In this document: one piece after another, positions 34,190 to 42,819 of the stretch
Layout: each line of letters begins with the position of its first letter
Position numbering within the stretch: the stretch's first letter is position 1
Position numbers and translations under genes: made by a program
The notes under the pieces: model-generated
Databases searched by the model: none
The model's input: only the letters and a program-made list of their open reading frames with translations
Told to the model about the DNA's origin: nothing
Assembly (NCBI GenBank): GCA_051984675.1
Contig: JBPYFK010000035.1
Coordinates: 1-64,000, forward strand
Direction: 5' to 3'
Source: JBPYFK01 sp051984675
GTDB lineage: Bacteria; Actinomycetota; Actinomycetes; Mycobacteriales; Pseudonocardiaceae
DNA: 64,000 bases

Positions 34190-35710
34190 TCAGCGGACGC
34201 CCGCCATCTTCCGGTGGATCGCCGGCGAGAACACCCAGAGCAGCGCCGCGCAGCCGAGGACCAGCGCACCGGAAAGGCCGAAGTACAGGCCGGCGTTCTG
34301 GACACTGTAGAGCTGGGATGCCTGAGCGATCAGACCTTGGGCGGCGGCGTCCGAAGCGTAGTTCAGGCCCACGGTCTGGGACGCGAACGCGGCGGGCGCC
34401 AGAGCGGTGGTGACGGCCAGGCTGACCGGGTTGACCAGCAGCTCTCCGACCGAGATCAGCCCCAGGCTGAGGATCAGCCAGACCAGGTTCACCTTCGCGT
34501 TCGGCCCGTTGATCGCCCACGGAATGAGCGGCATCGCGAAGCCGACACCGGTGAGCCCGAGGCCGATCGCGAACTTTTTCGGGGTGTTCGGCTGGTTCCG
34601 GCCCAGTTTCACCCACACCGCGGCGACCAGCGGTGCGAAAACCAGCATGGTGATCGGGTTGATCGACTGCGACCACTCGGGGTCGAAGTGGAATCCCCAT
34701 CCGTTGAGATCGACCTGCTGGTCGGCGTACTGGGCGAACACGTTGGCCTGTTGCTCCTCGATGAACCAGAAGACCACCATCGCGACGAACAGCGGAATGA
34801 ACGCCTGTACGCGGGAGTGCTCTACGTCGGTCGTCTTGTTGCTGCGCAACATGACGACGAAGTAGCCGAGAGGCAATACCACCGACAGCACGCTGATGGC
34901 GTTGATGACGAGTTCAGCGGTGAGATAGCCGGCGTGAAACAGCGCCGCGAGCACGAGTGCCAGCCCGGCGGTGCCGGCGCCGATGGTGGCGAACACGCGG
35001 TCGCGGGTTCTCGGGTCCAACGGGTTGGGCGGGGCGGCTTTCACGCTGGCGAGGGTGCCGGTGCGCAGCAGGTACTGGGCCAGTCCGATCGCCATGCCGA
35101 TGGCCGCGGCGGCGAAGCCGACGTGGAACTGGTTGTGGGTCGAGTCGTGGCTGGTGGGATCCGCGTTCGTCAGCAGGCCGACGACGAACGGTGAAACGAA
35201 CGAGCCGATCTGTACGCCCATCACGAACAGGGTGAAGCCGGCATCGCGACGCGCGTCCTGCTCGCTGTAGAGGTCACCGACGGCTTTGGTGATGTTCGGC
35301 TTGAGCAGTCCGGTGCCCGCGACCAGCAGGATCATCGACGCGAACAGCCCGGCGCGCTCGGCCTGGCCGGGGAAGCTCGGCAGTGCCAGCGTGACGTGCG
35401 CGCCCATGATGAGCACGCATCCCCAGGTGATCGACCTGCGTGATCCGAGAATTCGGTCGGAGACCCACCCGCCCAGAATGCTCGACAGGTAAATCGAGGC
35501 GCCGTACACCGAGACCAGACTTTTGGCGGTGGACGAATCGATTCCCAAACCGCCGCTGCTGACTCCGTAGTACATGTAGTACAGCAGGATGGCGCGCATC
35601 CCATAGTACGAAAAACGTTCCCAGGTTTCGGTAAGGAACAGCGTCGAAAGTCCCCACGGGTGACCGAAGAATGTTCGTTGTCTGGATTGCGTGGTCGCGG
35701 TCGCGCTCAA
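34190..35710 (-). CDS. Proton-dependent oligopeptide transporter (POT/PTR2 family)
   Basis: 506 residues with 12-14 hydrophobic segments. The family signatures are present: TETWERFSYYGMRAILLYYM (ExxERFxYY), and GTGLLKPNITKAVGDLYSEQ, the PTR2 second signature. It imports di- and tripeptides with protons. The start is TTG 35710: the E-x-x-E-R-F helix begins 30 residues in, as in relatives, and AAGGACCTGAGGG precedes it. Convergent with the APC permease (22-bp gap). Confidence 0.92.
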   Translation of the reverse strand: MSATATTQSRQRTFFGHPWGLSTLFLTETWERFSYYGMRAILLYYMYYGVSSGGLGIDSSTAKSLVSVYGASIYLSSILGGWVSDRILGSRRSITWGCVLIMGAHVTLALPSFPGQAERAGLFASMILLVAGTGLLKPNITKAVGDLYSEQDARRDAGFTLFVMGVQIGSFVSPFVVGLLTNADPTSHDSTHNQFHVGFAAAAIGMAIGLAQYLLRTGTLASVKAAPPNPLDPRTRDRVFATIGAGTAGLALVLAALFHAGYLTAELVINAISVLSVVLPLGYFVVMLRSNKTTDVEHSRVQAFIPLFVAMVVFWFIEEQQANVFAQYADQQVDLNGWGFHFDPEWSQSINPITMLVFAPLVAAVWVKLGRNQPNTPKKFAIGLGLTGVGFAMPLIPWAINGPNAKVNLVWLILSLGLISVGELLVNPVSLAVTTALAPAAFASQTVGLNYASDAAAQGLIAQASQLYSVQNAGLYFGLSGALVLGCAALLWVFSPAIHRKMAGVR

Positions 35711-35845
35711 CCCTCAGGTCCTTTCGTGTTGTCCATCCAGTGACAGGTCACTATGGCGACATGCCAATGCGGCGACATTAACCACGGTCGTGCGTACGTG
35801 CTGTCGATTTCGCAAAATAGAAACTGGGTGCGGGAAACACGAAAG

Positions 35846-35873
35846 GGGCTGCCGGCAGTGAAGCCGGCAGCCC
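35846..35873 (-). terminator. 11-bp hairpin terminator downstream of the VOC gene
   Basis: GGGCTGCCGGC (35846-35856), loop AGTGAA, GCCGGCAGCCC (35863-35873). It starts 16 bp after the VOC stop codon at 35889 and separates that gene from the peptide transporter promoter. Confidence 0.8.
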
Positions 35874-35888
35874 GTACCTATGCCAGAC

Positions 35889-36353
35889 TCAGCCGCTCAT
35901 CGTCTGAGCGACACGCTTGGACATCTCCTCCGGTGAGAGGTCTTCGACGTGCGTGTGGATGCTCCACCTGTGCCCGAACGGGTCTTCGAGCATGCCTACC
36001 CGGTCACCGTAGAACTGGTTCTCGACCGGGCGCAGCGTCGTGGCCCCGCTCCGTACCGCGCGGTCGAAGACGTTGTCGACGTCCTCTACGTAGACGCTGA
36101 TGGTGACCGGACTTCCGCCGATCGACTTCGGGCTGTGTGCCCCCATCTGCGGAACTTCATCCGAAAGCATGATGATCGAGTTGCCGATCTGCAGTTCGGC
36201 GTGCCCGATCTTGCCCTCCTGCGTGGGCATGCGCATCCGCTCTGTCGCGCCGAGCACGCTGGTGTAGAAGTCGATCGCCGCTGTGGCGTTGTCGACGCAC
36301 AGATACGGGGTCACCCGCGGGTAAGCCTCTGGTATCGGCTTGACATCAGCCAT
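35889..36353 (-). CDS. VOC-superfamily (glyoxalase / PhnB-like) protein
   Basis: 154 residues with two beta-alpha-beta-beta-beta modules: RVTPYLCVDNATAAIDFYTS, then GHAELQIGNSIIMLSDE, and VTISVYVEDVDNVFDRAVRS ending in EDPFGHRWSIHTHVEDLSPE. The last segment is characteristic of PhnB/YdhR-like VOC proteins of unknown function. Possible metal ligands are His and Glu in GHAEL and MLEDPFGHRW. ATG is preceded by GAGGAGG. Monocistronic, with its own terminator. Confidence 0.9.
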   Translation of the reverse strand: MADVKPIPEAYPRVTPYLCVDNATAAIDFYTSVLGATERMRMPTQEGKIGHAELQIGNSIIMLSDEVPQMGAHSPKSIGGSPVTISVYVEDVDNVFDRAVRSGATTLRPVENQFYGDRVGMLEDPFGHRWSIHTHVEDLSPEEMSKRVAQTMSG

Positions 36354-36586
36354 GAGAACCTCCTCGTCCGGCCTGCTCCGGTAGGAGCCACTGCCTGGTG
36401 CTTACACCCTGTCGGGATACCCCTTTCGGCGGTGCGGCATGTGTGCCTCACGATGCGATCACGGGCTGAACGTGATCGGTGACATACGCCTGTTCGAGAC
36501 GTACGATTCGTGAACATTCACACACCGTGCGGGCCACAGTGGTCACTCCTCGTGGCCGGGGTCCTCGTGGGAGGGACGGGAAGACG

Positions 36587-36901
36587 ATGTCGCGTGGGTC
36601 CTCTGGGGAGAGGTCGCGATCGCGCGGGCACAGCGGTCTGCGGCTCACACCGTGGAACCTGTTCCTGCTGGTTCCGTTGCTGATGTTGGTCCCGTCGCTG
36701 TACGACTCCGACCAGCCTCGGCTGTTCGGCTTGCCGTTCTTCTACTGGATGCAGTTCGCCTTCGTTCCGGTTGGCGTGATCTGCGTGGCCGTGGTCTACG
36801 TGATGACCAGAAACGAGCCGGTGCGCCCCGACGACCGGCCGGACCGCCTCGGGGTGGACGACTTGGACAGTGGTGAGGCCGGCGAGGGGAACCAGCGATG
36901 A
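36587..36901 (+). CDS. DUF3311 small membrane protein, symporter partner
   Basis: 104 residues with two transmembrane helices (LFLLVPLLMLVPSLYD and FYWMQFAFVPVGVICVAVVY) joined by the DUF3311 loop DSDQPRLFGLPFFYWMQF. Family members sit directly before sodium:solute symporter genes and are probably small subunits or assembly partners. The stop overlaps the symporter ATG by 4 bases. ATG 36587 follows GGGAGGGACGGG; an upstream frame exists but is only basic leader. Confidence 0.88.
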   Translation: MSRGSSGERSRSRGHSGLRLTPWNLFLLVPLLMLVPSLYDSDQPRLFGLPFFYWMQFAFVPVGVICVAVVYVMTRNEPVRPDDRPDRLGVDDLDSGEAGEGNQR

Positions 36902-38562
36902 GCACCGGGCAGTCGACCGAACTGAGCATATTCGCAGTCCTGTTCCTGCTGGTCACCGTATTGGGCTTTGTCGCGTCGCGGTGGCGGTCGGCGGCCACCC
37001 TGGACCATCTCGACGAGTGGGGCCTGGGCGGGCGGAAGTTCGGCTCCTGGATCACCTGGTTCCTCATCGGCGGCGACCTCTACACCGCTTACACGTTCGT
37101 GGCCGTCCCCGCTCTGCTGTTCGGCACGGGTGCGATGGGTTTCTTCGCGCTGCCGTACACGGTGATCCTCTACCCGATCGTCTTCCTGCCCCTGCTGCGG
37201 CTGTGGTCGGTGTCCAGAGTGCACGGGTACGTGACGCCGGCTGACTTCGTGAAAGGCCGTTACGACTCGCCGACGTTGGCCTTGCTGATCGCGATTACCG
37301 GGATCGTCGCGACCATGCCCTACATCGCGTTGCAGCTGGCGGGGCTGGAGGCGGTGCTGCGCACGATGGGCCTCAACGGCACGGGGCTGCTCGGCCACCT
37401 GCCGCTGTTCGTGGCGTTCGTGATCCTTGCCGTCTACACCTACCAGTCCGGGCTGCGCGCGCCAGCGTTGATCGCGTTCGTCAAGGACACGCTGATCTAC
37501 CTGGTCATCCTGGTCGCGGTGATCTACCTGCCGGCGAAGCTCGGTGGGTGGGGCACGATCTTCGACCACGCCAACCACGCGCTCGCTCAACCGCAGCCGA
37601 CGACCGGTAAGCCGAAGGGCTCGATCCTGCTGCGCGGTAACCAGGAACTCCAGTACGCCACGCTCGCGCTCGGATCGGCGTTGGCGCTGTTCCTGTACCC
37701 GCACTCGGTGACCGGGATTCTCGCGTCGAAGGGCCGCAACACGATCAAGCGGAACATGGTGGCGCTGCCGGCGTACTCGCTCCTGCTCGGTTTGCTGGCG
37801 CTGCTCGGCTACGTCGCGCTGACCACCGGTGCGAAACCGCTGGTCAACAACGCGACCGGGCGCACGGACTCGAACACGATCGTGCCCGTGCTGTTCGGCC
37901 AGCAGTTCCCACCGTGGTTCGCCGGGATCGCCTTCGCCGCCATAGGCATCGGCGCCTTGGTGCCGGCATCGATCATGTCGATTGCCGCTGCCAACCTGTG
38001 GACCCGAAACATCTACAAGGAGTACATGCGGCCAGGGGCCACGGCGGTCGAGGAAGCCAGGCAGGCCAAGATCGCTTCACTGGTGGTGAAGTTCGGGGCG
38101 GTCGCGTTCATCGTGCTGATCGATCCACAGTTCTCCATCGACCTTCAGCTCATCGGTGGTGTGTTCATCCTGCAGACCCTGCCCGCCGTCGCGATCACTC
38201 TCTACACTCGGTGGCTGCACGTGTGGGGGTTGATCGCCGGTTGGGTCGTGGGCATGGCCTGGGGGCTGATCATGCTCTACGCCATCCCGAGCCCCGACGG
38301 CACCAAGCAGCACTTCGGGAGTTCGGGCTTGGCCCTGGGCAAGCTCTCGCTGTTCGGCTGGCATCCGGTGCCCGGATCACAGATGCAGATCTACCCGGGT
38401 GTGGTGTCGTTGGCAGCCAACGTCCTGGTCGCGGTGATCGTGACGGTCGTGCTGCGGCTGGCGCGGGTTGCCGACGGTCTCGACCGGACGAGTCCCGACG
38501 ACTACCACGCCGATGAGGGAGATCCACCGCCGCGCGAGATCGCATCGTCCAGCGCGGTCTGA
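36898..38562 (+). CDS. Sodium:solute symporter family transporter (monocarboxylate type)
   Basis: 554 residues with about 13 hydrophobic helices. GLGGRKFGSWITWFLIGGDL and ADFVKGRYDSPTLALLIAIT are SSS family segments; the GALVPASIMSIAAANLWTRN stretch is also typical of the family, and the whole resembles the MctP/ActP-like branch. Likely substrates are short monocarboxylates such as acetate, pyruvate or lactate, imported with Na+. Translationally coupled to the DUF3311 gene through an ATGA overlap. Confidence 0.92.
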   Translation: MSTGQSTELSIFAVLFLLVTVLGFVASRWRSAATLDHLDEWGLGGRKFGSWITWFLIGGDLYTAYTFVAVPALLFGTGAMGFFALPYTVILYPIVFLPLLRLWSVSRVHGYVTPADFVKGRYDSPTLALLIAITGIVATMPYIALQLAGLEAVLRTMGLNGTGLLGHLPLFVAFVILAVYTYQSGLRAPALIAFVKDTLIYLVILVAVIYLPAKLGGWGTIFDHANHALAQPQPTTGKPKGSILLRGNQELQYATLALGSALALFLYPHSVTGILASKGRNTIKRNMVALPAYSLLLGLLALLGYVALTTGAKPLVNNATGRTDSNTIVPVLFGQQFPPWFAGIAFAAIGIGALVPASIMSIAAANLWTRNIYKEYMRPGATAVEEARQAKIASLVVKFGAVAFIVLIDPQFSIDLQLIGGVFILQTLPAVAITLYTRWLHVWGLIAGWVVGMAWGLIMLYAIPSPDGTKQHFGSSGLALGKLSLFGWHPVPGSQMQIYPGVVSLAANVLVAVIVTVVLRLARVADGLDRTSPDDYHADEGDPPPREIASSSAV

Positions 38563-38591
38563 ACCCGCTGGCGTGGCCGGCGCGTGCGTGG

Positions 38592-38867
38592 TCAGTCTCC
38601 TTCCCGGTCCTGCGCACGCCCCCAGATGTCCAGTGCGGAGGGAGCGCGCCGCTCCGGCGCGGTCGAGCCTTCCGCTAAGCGGCCGGTCTCCCGCTCGGCC
38701 GCGTCCAGGGCGCTCTGCAGCGAATGGGCGAGCCGCCGCACGTCGTGGCGCATCGCCGTAGACCACGGCTCACTGACCCCGATGCGTTCCAGGGCGTCCA
38801 GGCAGTCCTGCAGCGAGCCGAGATAAGCGCATGCCCGCTGGTACTCGTGCCGTAGCCGACTGGTCAT
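38592..38867 (-). CDS. Hypothetical small helical protein
   Basis: 91 residues, helical, with heptad-like spacing (LRHEYQRACAYLGSLQDCLD, HDVRRLAHSLQSALDAAERE), suggesting a short coiled coil. No family recognised. ATG start, good third-position GC, convergent with the symporter (29-bp gap). Confidence 0.6.
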   Translation of the reverse strand: MTSRLRHEYQRACAYLGSLQDCLDALERIGVSEPWSTAMRHDVRRLAHSLQSALDAAERETGRLAEGSTAPERRAPSALDIWGRAQDREGD

Positions 38868-39184
38868 CGGCGGTGCCCTCCACCTCAGTCATCGCCGGTG
38901 TGGGTGGTGATACCACCGACGCCAGACGCGATCTCGTCATGCCGTGAGGAGGGTACCCGTGCAACCCGCCTCGGACGCCTCTAGCTACGCGGTGGCGTCC
39001 GCCCGCAATGCGAACCGGTGGCCCCGCCTGGCGGTGTGCGGTGTGATGTAACCCACGACACAATTTCGGTAGTGCCGGCTGTGCGCGTCCGGTCCTTCGC
39101 GTACATGACAGCGGCCGCCAGCGGGTAGTTCGGCGGTGCGGCGAGAAACAACGTGATCTGCGGCAGCAGCGGAACGGGTGGGTT
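38868..39184. other. 317-bp intergenic region without a recognisable gene
   Basis: Separates a minus-strand and a plus-strand gene, so it should hold two divergent promoters. The only structure seen is GGTGGT-GAT-ACCACC at 38903-38917, a short perfect inverted repeat 36 bp from the minus-strand start, possibly an operator. Confidence 0.4.
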
Positions 39185-39496
39185 GTGAGACGCGGTAAGA
39201 CGGACGGCGACCCGATGGTCATCACCGACGCTCAGCCGTCGCTCGATGAGGAGCAGCGCAGACGCAAGCGCACATATGCGATCTTGATGGTGGTGCACAT
39301 CGTCGGGTTCGCGGTCGGTGGCGCCCTCTACCACATCTGGTGGCTCGCGCTGGCGATCGTGGTCGCGACCGGCACCCTGCCCTGGGTCGCGGTGGTCATC
39401 GCCAACGATCGTTCCCGGCCCACGCAGGCCGAGCGCGTGCCACACCAGGAGCGCCGCACACCGCGTGAGCTGCCGGATGACTGGCGAGAAAGTTGA
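39185..39496 (+). CDS. DUF3099-like small membrane protein
   Basis: 103 residues, with a cytoplasmic basic N-terminus (SLDEEQRRRKRTYAILMVVH) running into two close transmembrane helices (AILMVVHIVGFAVGGALYHI and WLALAIVVATGTLPWVAVVI) and a basic tail ending in DDWRES. The layout matches the actinobacterial DUF3099 family. GTG 39185 or ATG 39215 could be the start; neither has a strong ribosome site. The next gene begins 4 bp downstream, so the two are coupled. Confidence 0.75.
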   Translation: MRRGKTDGDPMVITDAQPSLDEEQRRRKRTYAILMVVHIVGFAVGGALYHIWWLALAIVVATGTLPWVAVVIANDRSRPTQAERVPHQERRTPRELPDDWRES

Positions 39497-39499
39497 GGA

Positions 39500-40495
39500 T
39501 TGCGGGACGGGGCGACACGCGGACCAGTCCGCAGGGCTTTCCTGATCGCGGTGCTCGCGGGATGTGCGGGTGTCGCCATGCTCATCTGGCTCAGCCGGCC
39601 GCCGGAGACGCAGTCAGCCCCGTTCTTCCCGCCCACGACGACCTTCGCCGTCGATCCCAACGCCCCGGCAGTGGAATGGGTCCGCGACCACCCGGACGAC
39701 CCGCTCGCGCCGGTTGTTGGCAGCAGGATCGCTGCGCAGTCCCAGGCGCTGTGGCTCGACAACCCTGATCCCTCCGCGGTCCGGGACCAGGTCAGCGGCC
39801 TGGTCAGTGCGGCCGAGTCGCAGCACGCGATCCCGGTCCTGGTCACGTACGCGATACCGAAGCGGGACTGCCGCGCCGGGGTGAGTGGTGGTGGTGCCCA
39901 GGACTTCGCGACCTACCGGGACTGGGTCGACAACGTCGCGCAGGGCTTGGGCACGGCCACGGCGGTGGTGGTCGTCGAGCCGGACGCGCTCGCGGAGTTG
40001 GAATGCCTGGCCCCGCCCGAACAAGCGGACCGGATCGCTGGGCTCGCGTACGCCGGGACCACACTGCACACGCATGATCCGCACGCCCGCGTCTATTTCG
40101 ACGCGGGCAACTCGCACTGGAAGTCCGCGCGGACCATGGTGGACCGGCTCCGGCAGGTGGGTGTCGGGCGCAGTGGTGACGGCATCGCCCTCAACGTCGC
40201 GAACTTCAATCCCACGAGCAACGAGGTCCGCTACGGCAACGAGATCCTCCGCAGGCTGAGTGACCCGCGGCTGGCGATGGTGATCGACACCAGCCGCAAC
40301 GGCAACGGCCCGTCGCCAGCGCACCAGTTCTGCGACCCGCCCGGGCGGCGGCTCGGTGAAAGCCCCACGGCGGACACCCGGACCCGAGGAGTCGACGCGT
40401 ACCTCTGGATCAAACACCCGGGCCAGTCGGACGGCTGCCGCGCGGCACCAGGACAGTTCCTGCCCGATTACGCGTACCAGCTGAGCAACGGTTGA
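39500..40495 (+). CDS. Glycoside hydrolase family 6 (cellulase/endoglucanase-like) secreted protein
   Basis: 331 residues. The N-terminal signal or anchor (RRAFLIAVLAGCAGVAMLIW) is followed by a GH6 domain: IPVLVTYAIPKRDCRAGVSG, the catalytic-acid segment TAVVVVEPDALAEL, ARVYFDAGNSHWKSARTMVD, and the C-terminal QFCDPPGRRLGESPTADTRT, GVDAYLWIKHPGQSDG. GH6 enzymes cleave beta-1,4-glucan with inversion; no cellulose-binding module is present, as in many actinobacterial GH6 proteins. TTG 39500 is taken as start because the signal peptide follows directly and the upstream gene ends at 39496. Confidence 0.9.
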   Translation: MRDGATRGPVRRAFLIAVLAGCAGVAMLIWLSRPPETQSAPFFPPTTTFAVDPNAPAVEWVRDHPDDPLAPVVGSRIAAQSQALWLDNPDPSAVRDQVSGLVSAAESQHAIPVLVTYAIPKRDCRAGVSGGGAQDFATYRDWVDNVAQGLGTATAVVVVEPDALAELECLAPPEQADRIAGLAYAGTTLHTHDPHARVYFDAGNSHWKSARTMVDRLRQVGVGRSGDGIALNVANFNPTSNEVRYGNEILRRLSDPRLAMVIDTSRNGNGPSPAHQFCDPPGRRLGESPTADTRTRGVDAYLWIKHPGQSDGCRAAPGQFLPDYAYQLSNG

Positions 40496-40583
40496 TCGTG
40501 TTCACCTCTGGCAGAACCTGATTGCTCGCGTTTCTGCTGTGACGGTGTAATTCTGTAATTAGAGCTATTGAGGGGTGGTCGCG

Positions 40584-41183
40584 ATGGACAAGAGATTCCG
40601 GCACGGATGGCGGGGACGAGGCTGGGAAGGTCCGGGCTGGGGCGGCGGTCGAGGCGGACGCCGGCAACCGGAACCGCCAGCGGCGGACGACGTCCCGGCG
40701 TGGTTCGCGGGCCGGTTGCCGGAGGACTGGTTCGTGGAATCCCCGCGGATCACGGTCGACCGGGAGGAAATCGTCGTGATGGGAGAGCTCTCGCCGGTGG
40801 ACGGGGAGTTCACCGACGACGCGGCACGCGCTGCGGCGCACAGTGGGCGCATCGCCCGGTTCCGAGAGGACACCCGCGAGCAGCGCATCGAGATCGCGCG
40901 GCAGGCGGAGCACCGCTACGGGCGCAAGGTCTCCTGGGGCGCTCGCATCGGGGACACCGCGGAGCTGTTCACCACGCTGTCCGCACCGGTGATGACCCGT
41001 CTGCGCCAGCCCGAGCGGATCGTGCTCGACACGCTCGTCGACGCGGGTGTCGCGCGTTCGCGTTCGGATGCTCTGGCGTGGACCGTCCGCATGGTGGGTG
41101 AACACACGCACGACTGGTTGGCCCAGCTCCGCGAGGCCCTGTCCAAAGTCGACGATCTACGGACCCGGGGGCCGGAACTGTAG
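40584..41183 (+). CDS. Conserved actinobacterial protein of unknown function
   Basis: 199 residues. A Gly/Arg-rich N-terminus (HGWRGRGWEGPGWGGGRGGR) is followed by a mixed domain: VPAWFAGRLPEDWFVESPRI, REEIVVMGELSPVDG, REQRIEIARQAEHRYGRKVS and a C-terminal helical part (LDTLVDAGVARSRSDALAWT) resembling a ribbon-helix-helix or small helical dimer. Members of this family are widespread in actinobacteria; role unknown, DNA or RNA binding being possible from the basic tail. ATG 40584 follows GAGGGG; GTG 40575 is an alternative. Confidence 0.8.
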   Translation: MDKRFRHGWRGRGWEGPGWGGGRGGRRQPEPPAADDVPAWFAGRLPEDWFVESPRITVDREEIVVMGELSPVDGEFTDDAARAAAHSGRIARFREDTREQRIEIARQAEHRYGRKVSWGARIGDTAELFTTLSAPVMTRLRQPERIVLDTLVDAGVARSRSDALAWTVRMVGEHTHDWLAQLREALSKVDDLRTRGPEL

Positions 41184-41187
41184 GGAA

Positions 41188-42045
41188 TCACGCCGGGCCG
41201 GGTGGGTTCATTGCTGCCGGTCCGGCTACCTCCCTACGGGCGGACGGTGGGATCGCGTGTGCGCGGGGCGAGCCCAGCGCACGCGAGATACCCCTGGCGG
41301 CGGCCCGCACCGCGGGCACCAGGCTGCGCGGATCGGTTCCCTCGGAGGGGACGACGACCGACAGGGACGCGATGACGGCGTCCTTCCCGTCGTAGATGGG
41401 CGCGGCGACCGACAACGCGTGCAGCTCGATCTGCCCGTCGCTGACCGCGTAGCCGTCCCGGCGCACCTCGGCGAGGACACGCCGGAGCCGTTCCGGGACG
41501 GAGATCGTCTTCGCGGTGAACCGCTTGAGCGGTTGGCTCAACACGGCTTCCTGCAACGCGTTGTCCGCGTGCGCTAGCAGTACCAGTCCCACTCCGGTCG
41601 CGTGCAACGGTAGGCGTCCGCCCACCCGGGAGATCACGCTCACCGCATCGTGCCCGGAGATCCGTTCGATGTAGACGACTTCATGCCCGTCGAGGACGCC
41701 GAGCTGGACGTTCTGGTGCGTCGCTTCGTAGAGGTCCTCCAGGAACGGCATGGCGCTTTCGCGTAGCCCAACACCCCGGGGAGCCAGCGACCCCAGTTCC
41801 CACAGTCGTAGCCCCACCCGGTAGCGACCGTCGGATCCGCGTTCGAGTCCGCCCCAGGTGACCAACTCGCCGACCAGCCGGTGTGTGGTACTCAGCGGCA
41901 GACCGGCCCGGCGGCTGATGGCGGACAAGCTCAGCACGGAGTTCTCCGCTGAGAAGACCTCCAGAATGCGGAACACCCGGCTCGCCACGCTGGGAGCGTG
42001 GTCCACCTTCGTGCCGGATAAGTGCCCAGACGTGGGTGCCGTCAT
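41188..42045 (-). CDS. IclR-family transcriptional regulator
   Basis: 285 residues. The winged helix is ASRVFRILEVFSAENSVLSL then SAISRRAGLPLSTTHRLVGE, followed by the IclR effector domain (GRLPLHATGVGLVLLAHADN, RRDGYAVSDGQIELHALSVA). Converges with the preceding gene (4-bp gap). It is downstream of the DoxX/DsbA-like pair but separated by a strong hairpin (42140-42173), so it is its own unit. ATG 42045 starts just before the helix-turn-helix; a longer start at 42159 would overlap the hairpin loop. Confidence 0.92.
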   Translation of the reverse strand: MTAPTSGHLSGTKVDHAPSVASRVFRILEVFSAENSVLSLSAISRRAGLPLSTTHRLVGELVTWGGLERGSDGRYRVGLRLWELGSLAPRGVGLRESAMPFLEDLYEATHQNVQLGVLDGHEVVYIERISGHDAVSVISRVGGRLPLHATGVGLVLLAHADNALQEAVLSQPLKRFTAKTISVPERLRRVLAEVRRDGYAVSDGQIELHALSVAAPIYDGKDAVIASLSVVVPSEGTDPRSLVPAVRAAARGISRALGSPRAHAIPPSARREVAGPAAMNPPGPA

Positions 42046-42139
42046 CCCTACCAGGATGTCGGTCGGTGCTTCGCCTGTCACCACCGAGGTGCACGGATGG
42101 CGCTCGTAGGGCAGTTCGGAGGACGGGTTCGTCACCATG

Positions 42140-42173
42140 CGTCGGATGCCGGCGTGCATGCCGGCATCCGACG
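42140..42173 (-). terminator. 14-bp perfect hairpin after doxX
   Basis: CGTCGGATGCCGGC (42140-42153), loop GTGCAT, GCCGGCATCCGACG (42160-42173). It lies 27 bp after the DoxX stop codon and upstream of the IclR gene. Just before it, the sequence around 42189-42204 is repeated at 42208-42223, a small duplication of the doxX 3' end. Confidence 0.8.
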
Positions 42174-42199
42174 GGTGGGTCAGCTCCTGGCCAGCGGGC

Positions 42200-42727
42200 T
42201 CAGTTCTTGGCCAGCAGGCTCAGTGCCGCCGTCACCACGGCGACACCGACGCTGGCGGCGCCCCATACCAGGCCGCTGCGCTGCCAGGGACGGCCGGCGT
42301 CCAGCGAGTACCGGCCTGGGCCGGTGAAGGCCAGCGCCAGGGCTACGGCACCGAGCACGATCGGGAAGCCGAGGGTGTCCAGCGGCTTGCTGGAGACGGC
42401 CACGATCGCGTTGATCATGACTCCGAGGGCCATCGCCGTGCCCAGCGGGGTGAACAGGCCCGCCATCAGCAGGAGGCCGCCCACCAGTTCGCTGCCACCG
42501 CCGAGCAGGGCGAAGAACCAGGCCGGTTGGTAGCCCATCTGCGCGAACGAGGCTTCGGTGCCGGCGAACCCGCCGCCACCGAAGGCGCCGAAGAGCTTCT
42601 GCGCGCCGAAGATGGTGAGCACGGCGAACGGGATGAGCCGCACCAGGAGCAGCCCCAGGTCGAACGTTGAGACACTGGCCTCGGACTGTGCCGGGCGCTC
42701 GATGGTCGCGGATGGTGCCGTGGTCAT
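42200..42727 (-). CDS. DoxX-family membrane protein
   Basis: 175 residues with four transmembrane helices: LGLLLVRLIPFAVLTIFGAQ, then KLFGAFGGGGFAGTEASFAQ, AWFFALLGGGSELVGGLLLM and the rest of the DoxX fold. DoxX-type proteins take part in quinone-linked redox and, in mycobacteria, in a membrane complex handling oxidative stress. ATG 42727 follows GGAGGAAG. It lies 92 bp after the DsbA-like gene, probably in one operon, which would combine a thiol-fold protein with a redox membrane protein. Confidence 0.88.
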   Translation of the reverse strand: MTTAPSATIERPAQSEASVSTFDLGLLLVRLIPFAVLTIFGAQKLFGAFGGGGFAGTEASFAQMGYQPAWFFALLGGGSELVGGLLLMAGLFTPLGTAMALGVMINAIVAVSSKPLDTLGFPIVLGAVALALAFTGPGRYSLDAGRPWQRSGLVWGAASVGVAVVTAALSLLAKN

Positions 42728-42819
42728 AGCTGAACTTCCTCCTGCTGTCGTCGGGACGGACTGTCGCGCGGACAGGGCGGGCACTCGGTGCCCGGATTCG
42801 GTGGGGTAGCGGCTTTCGG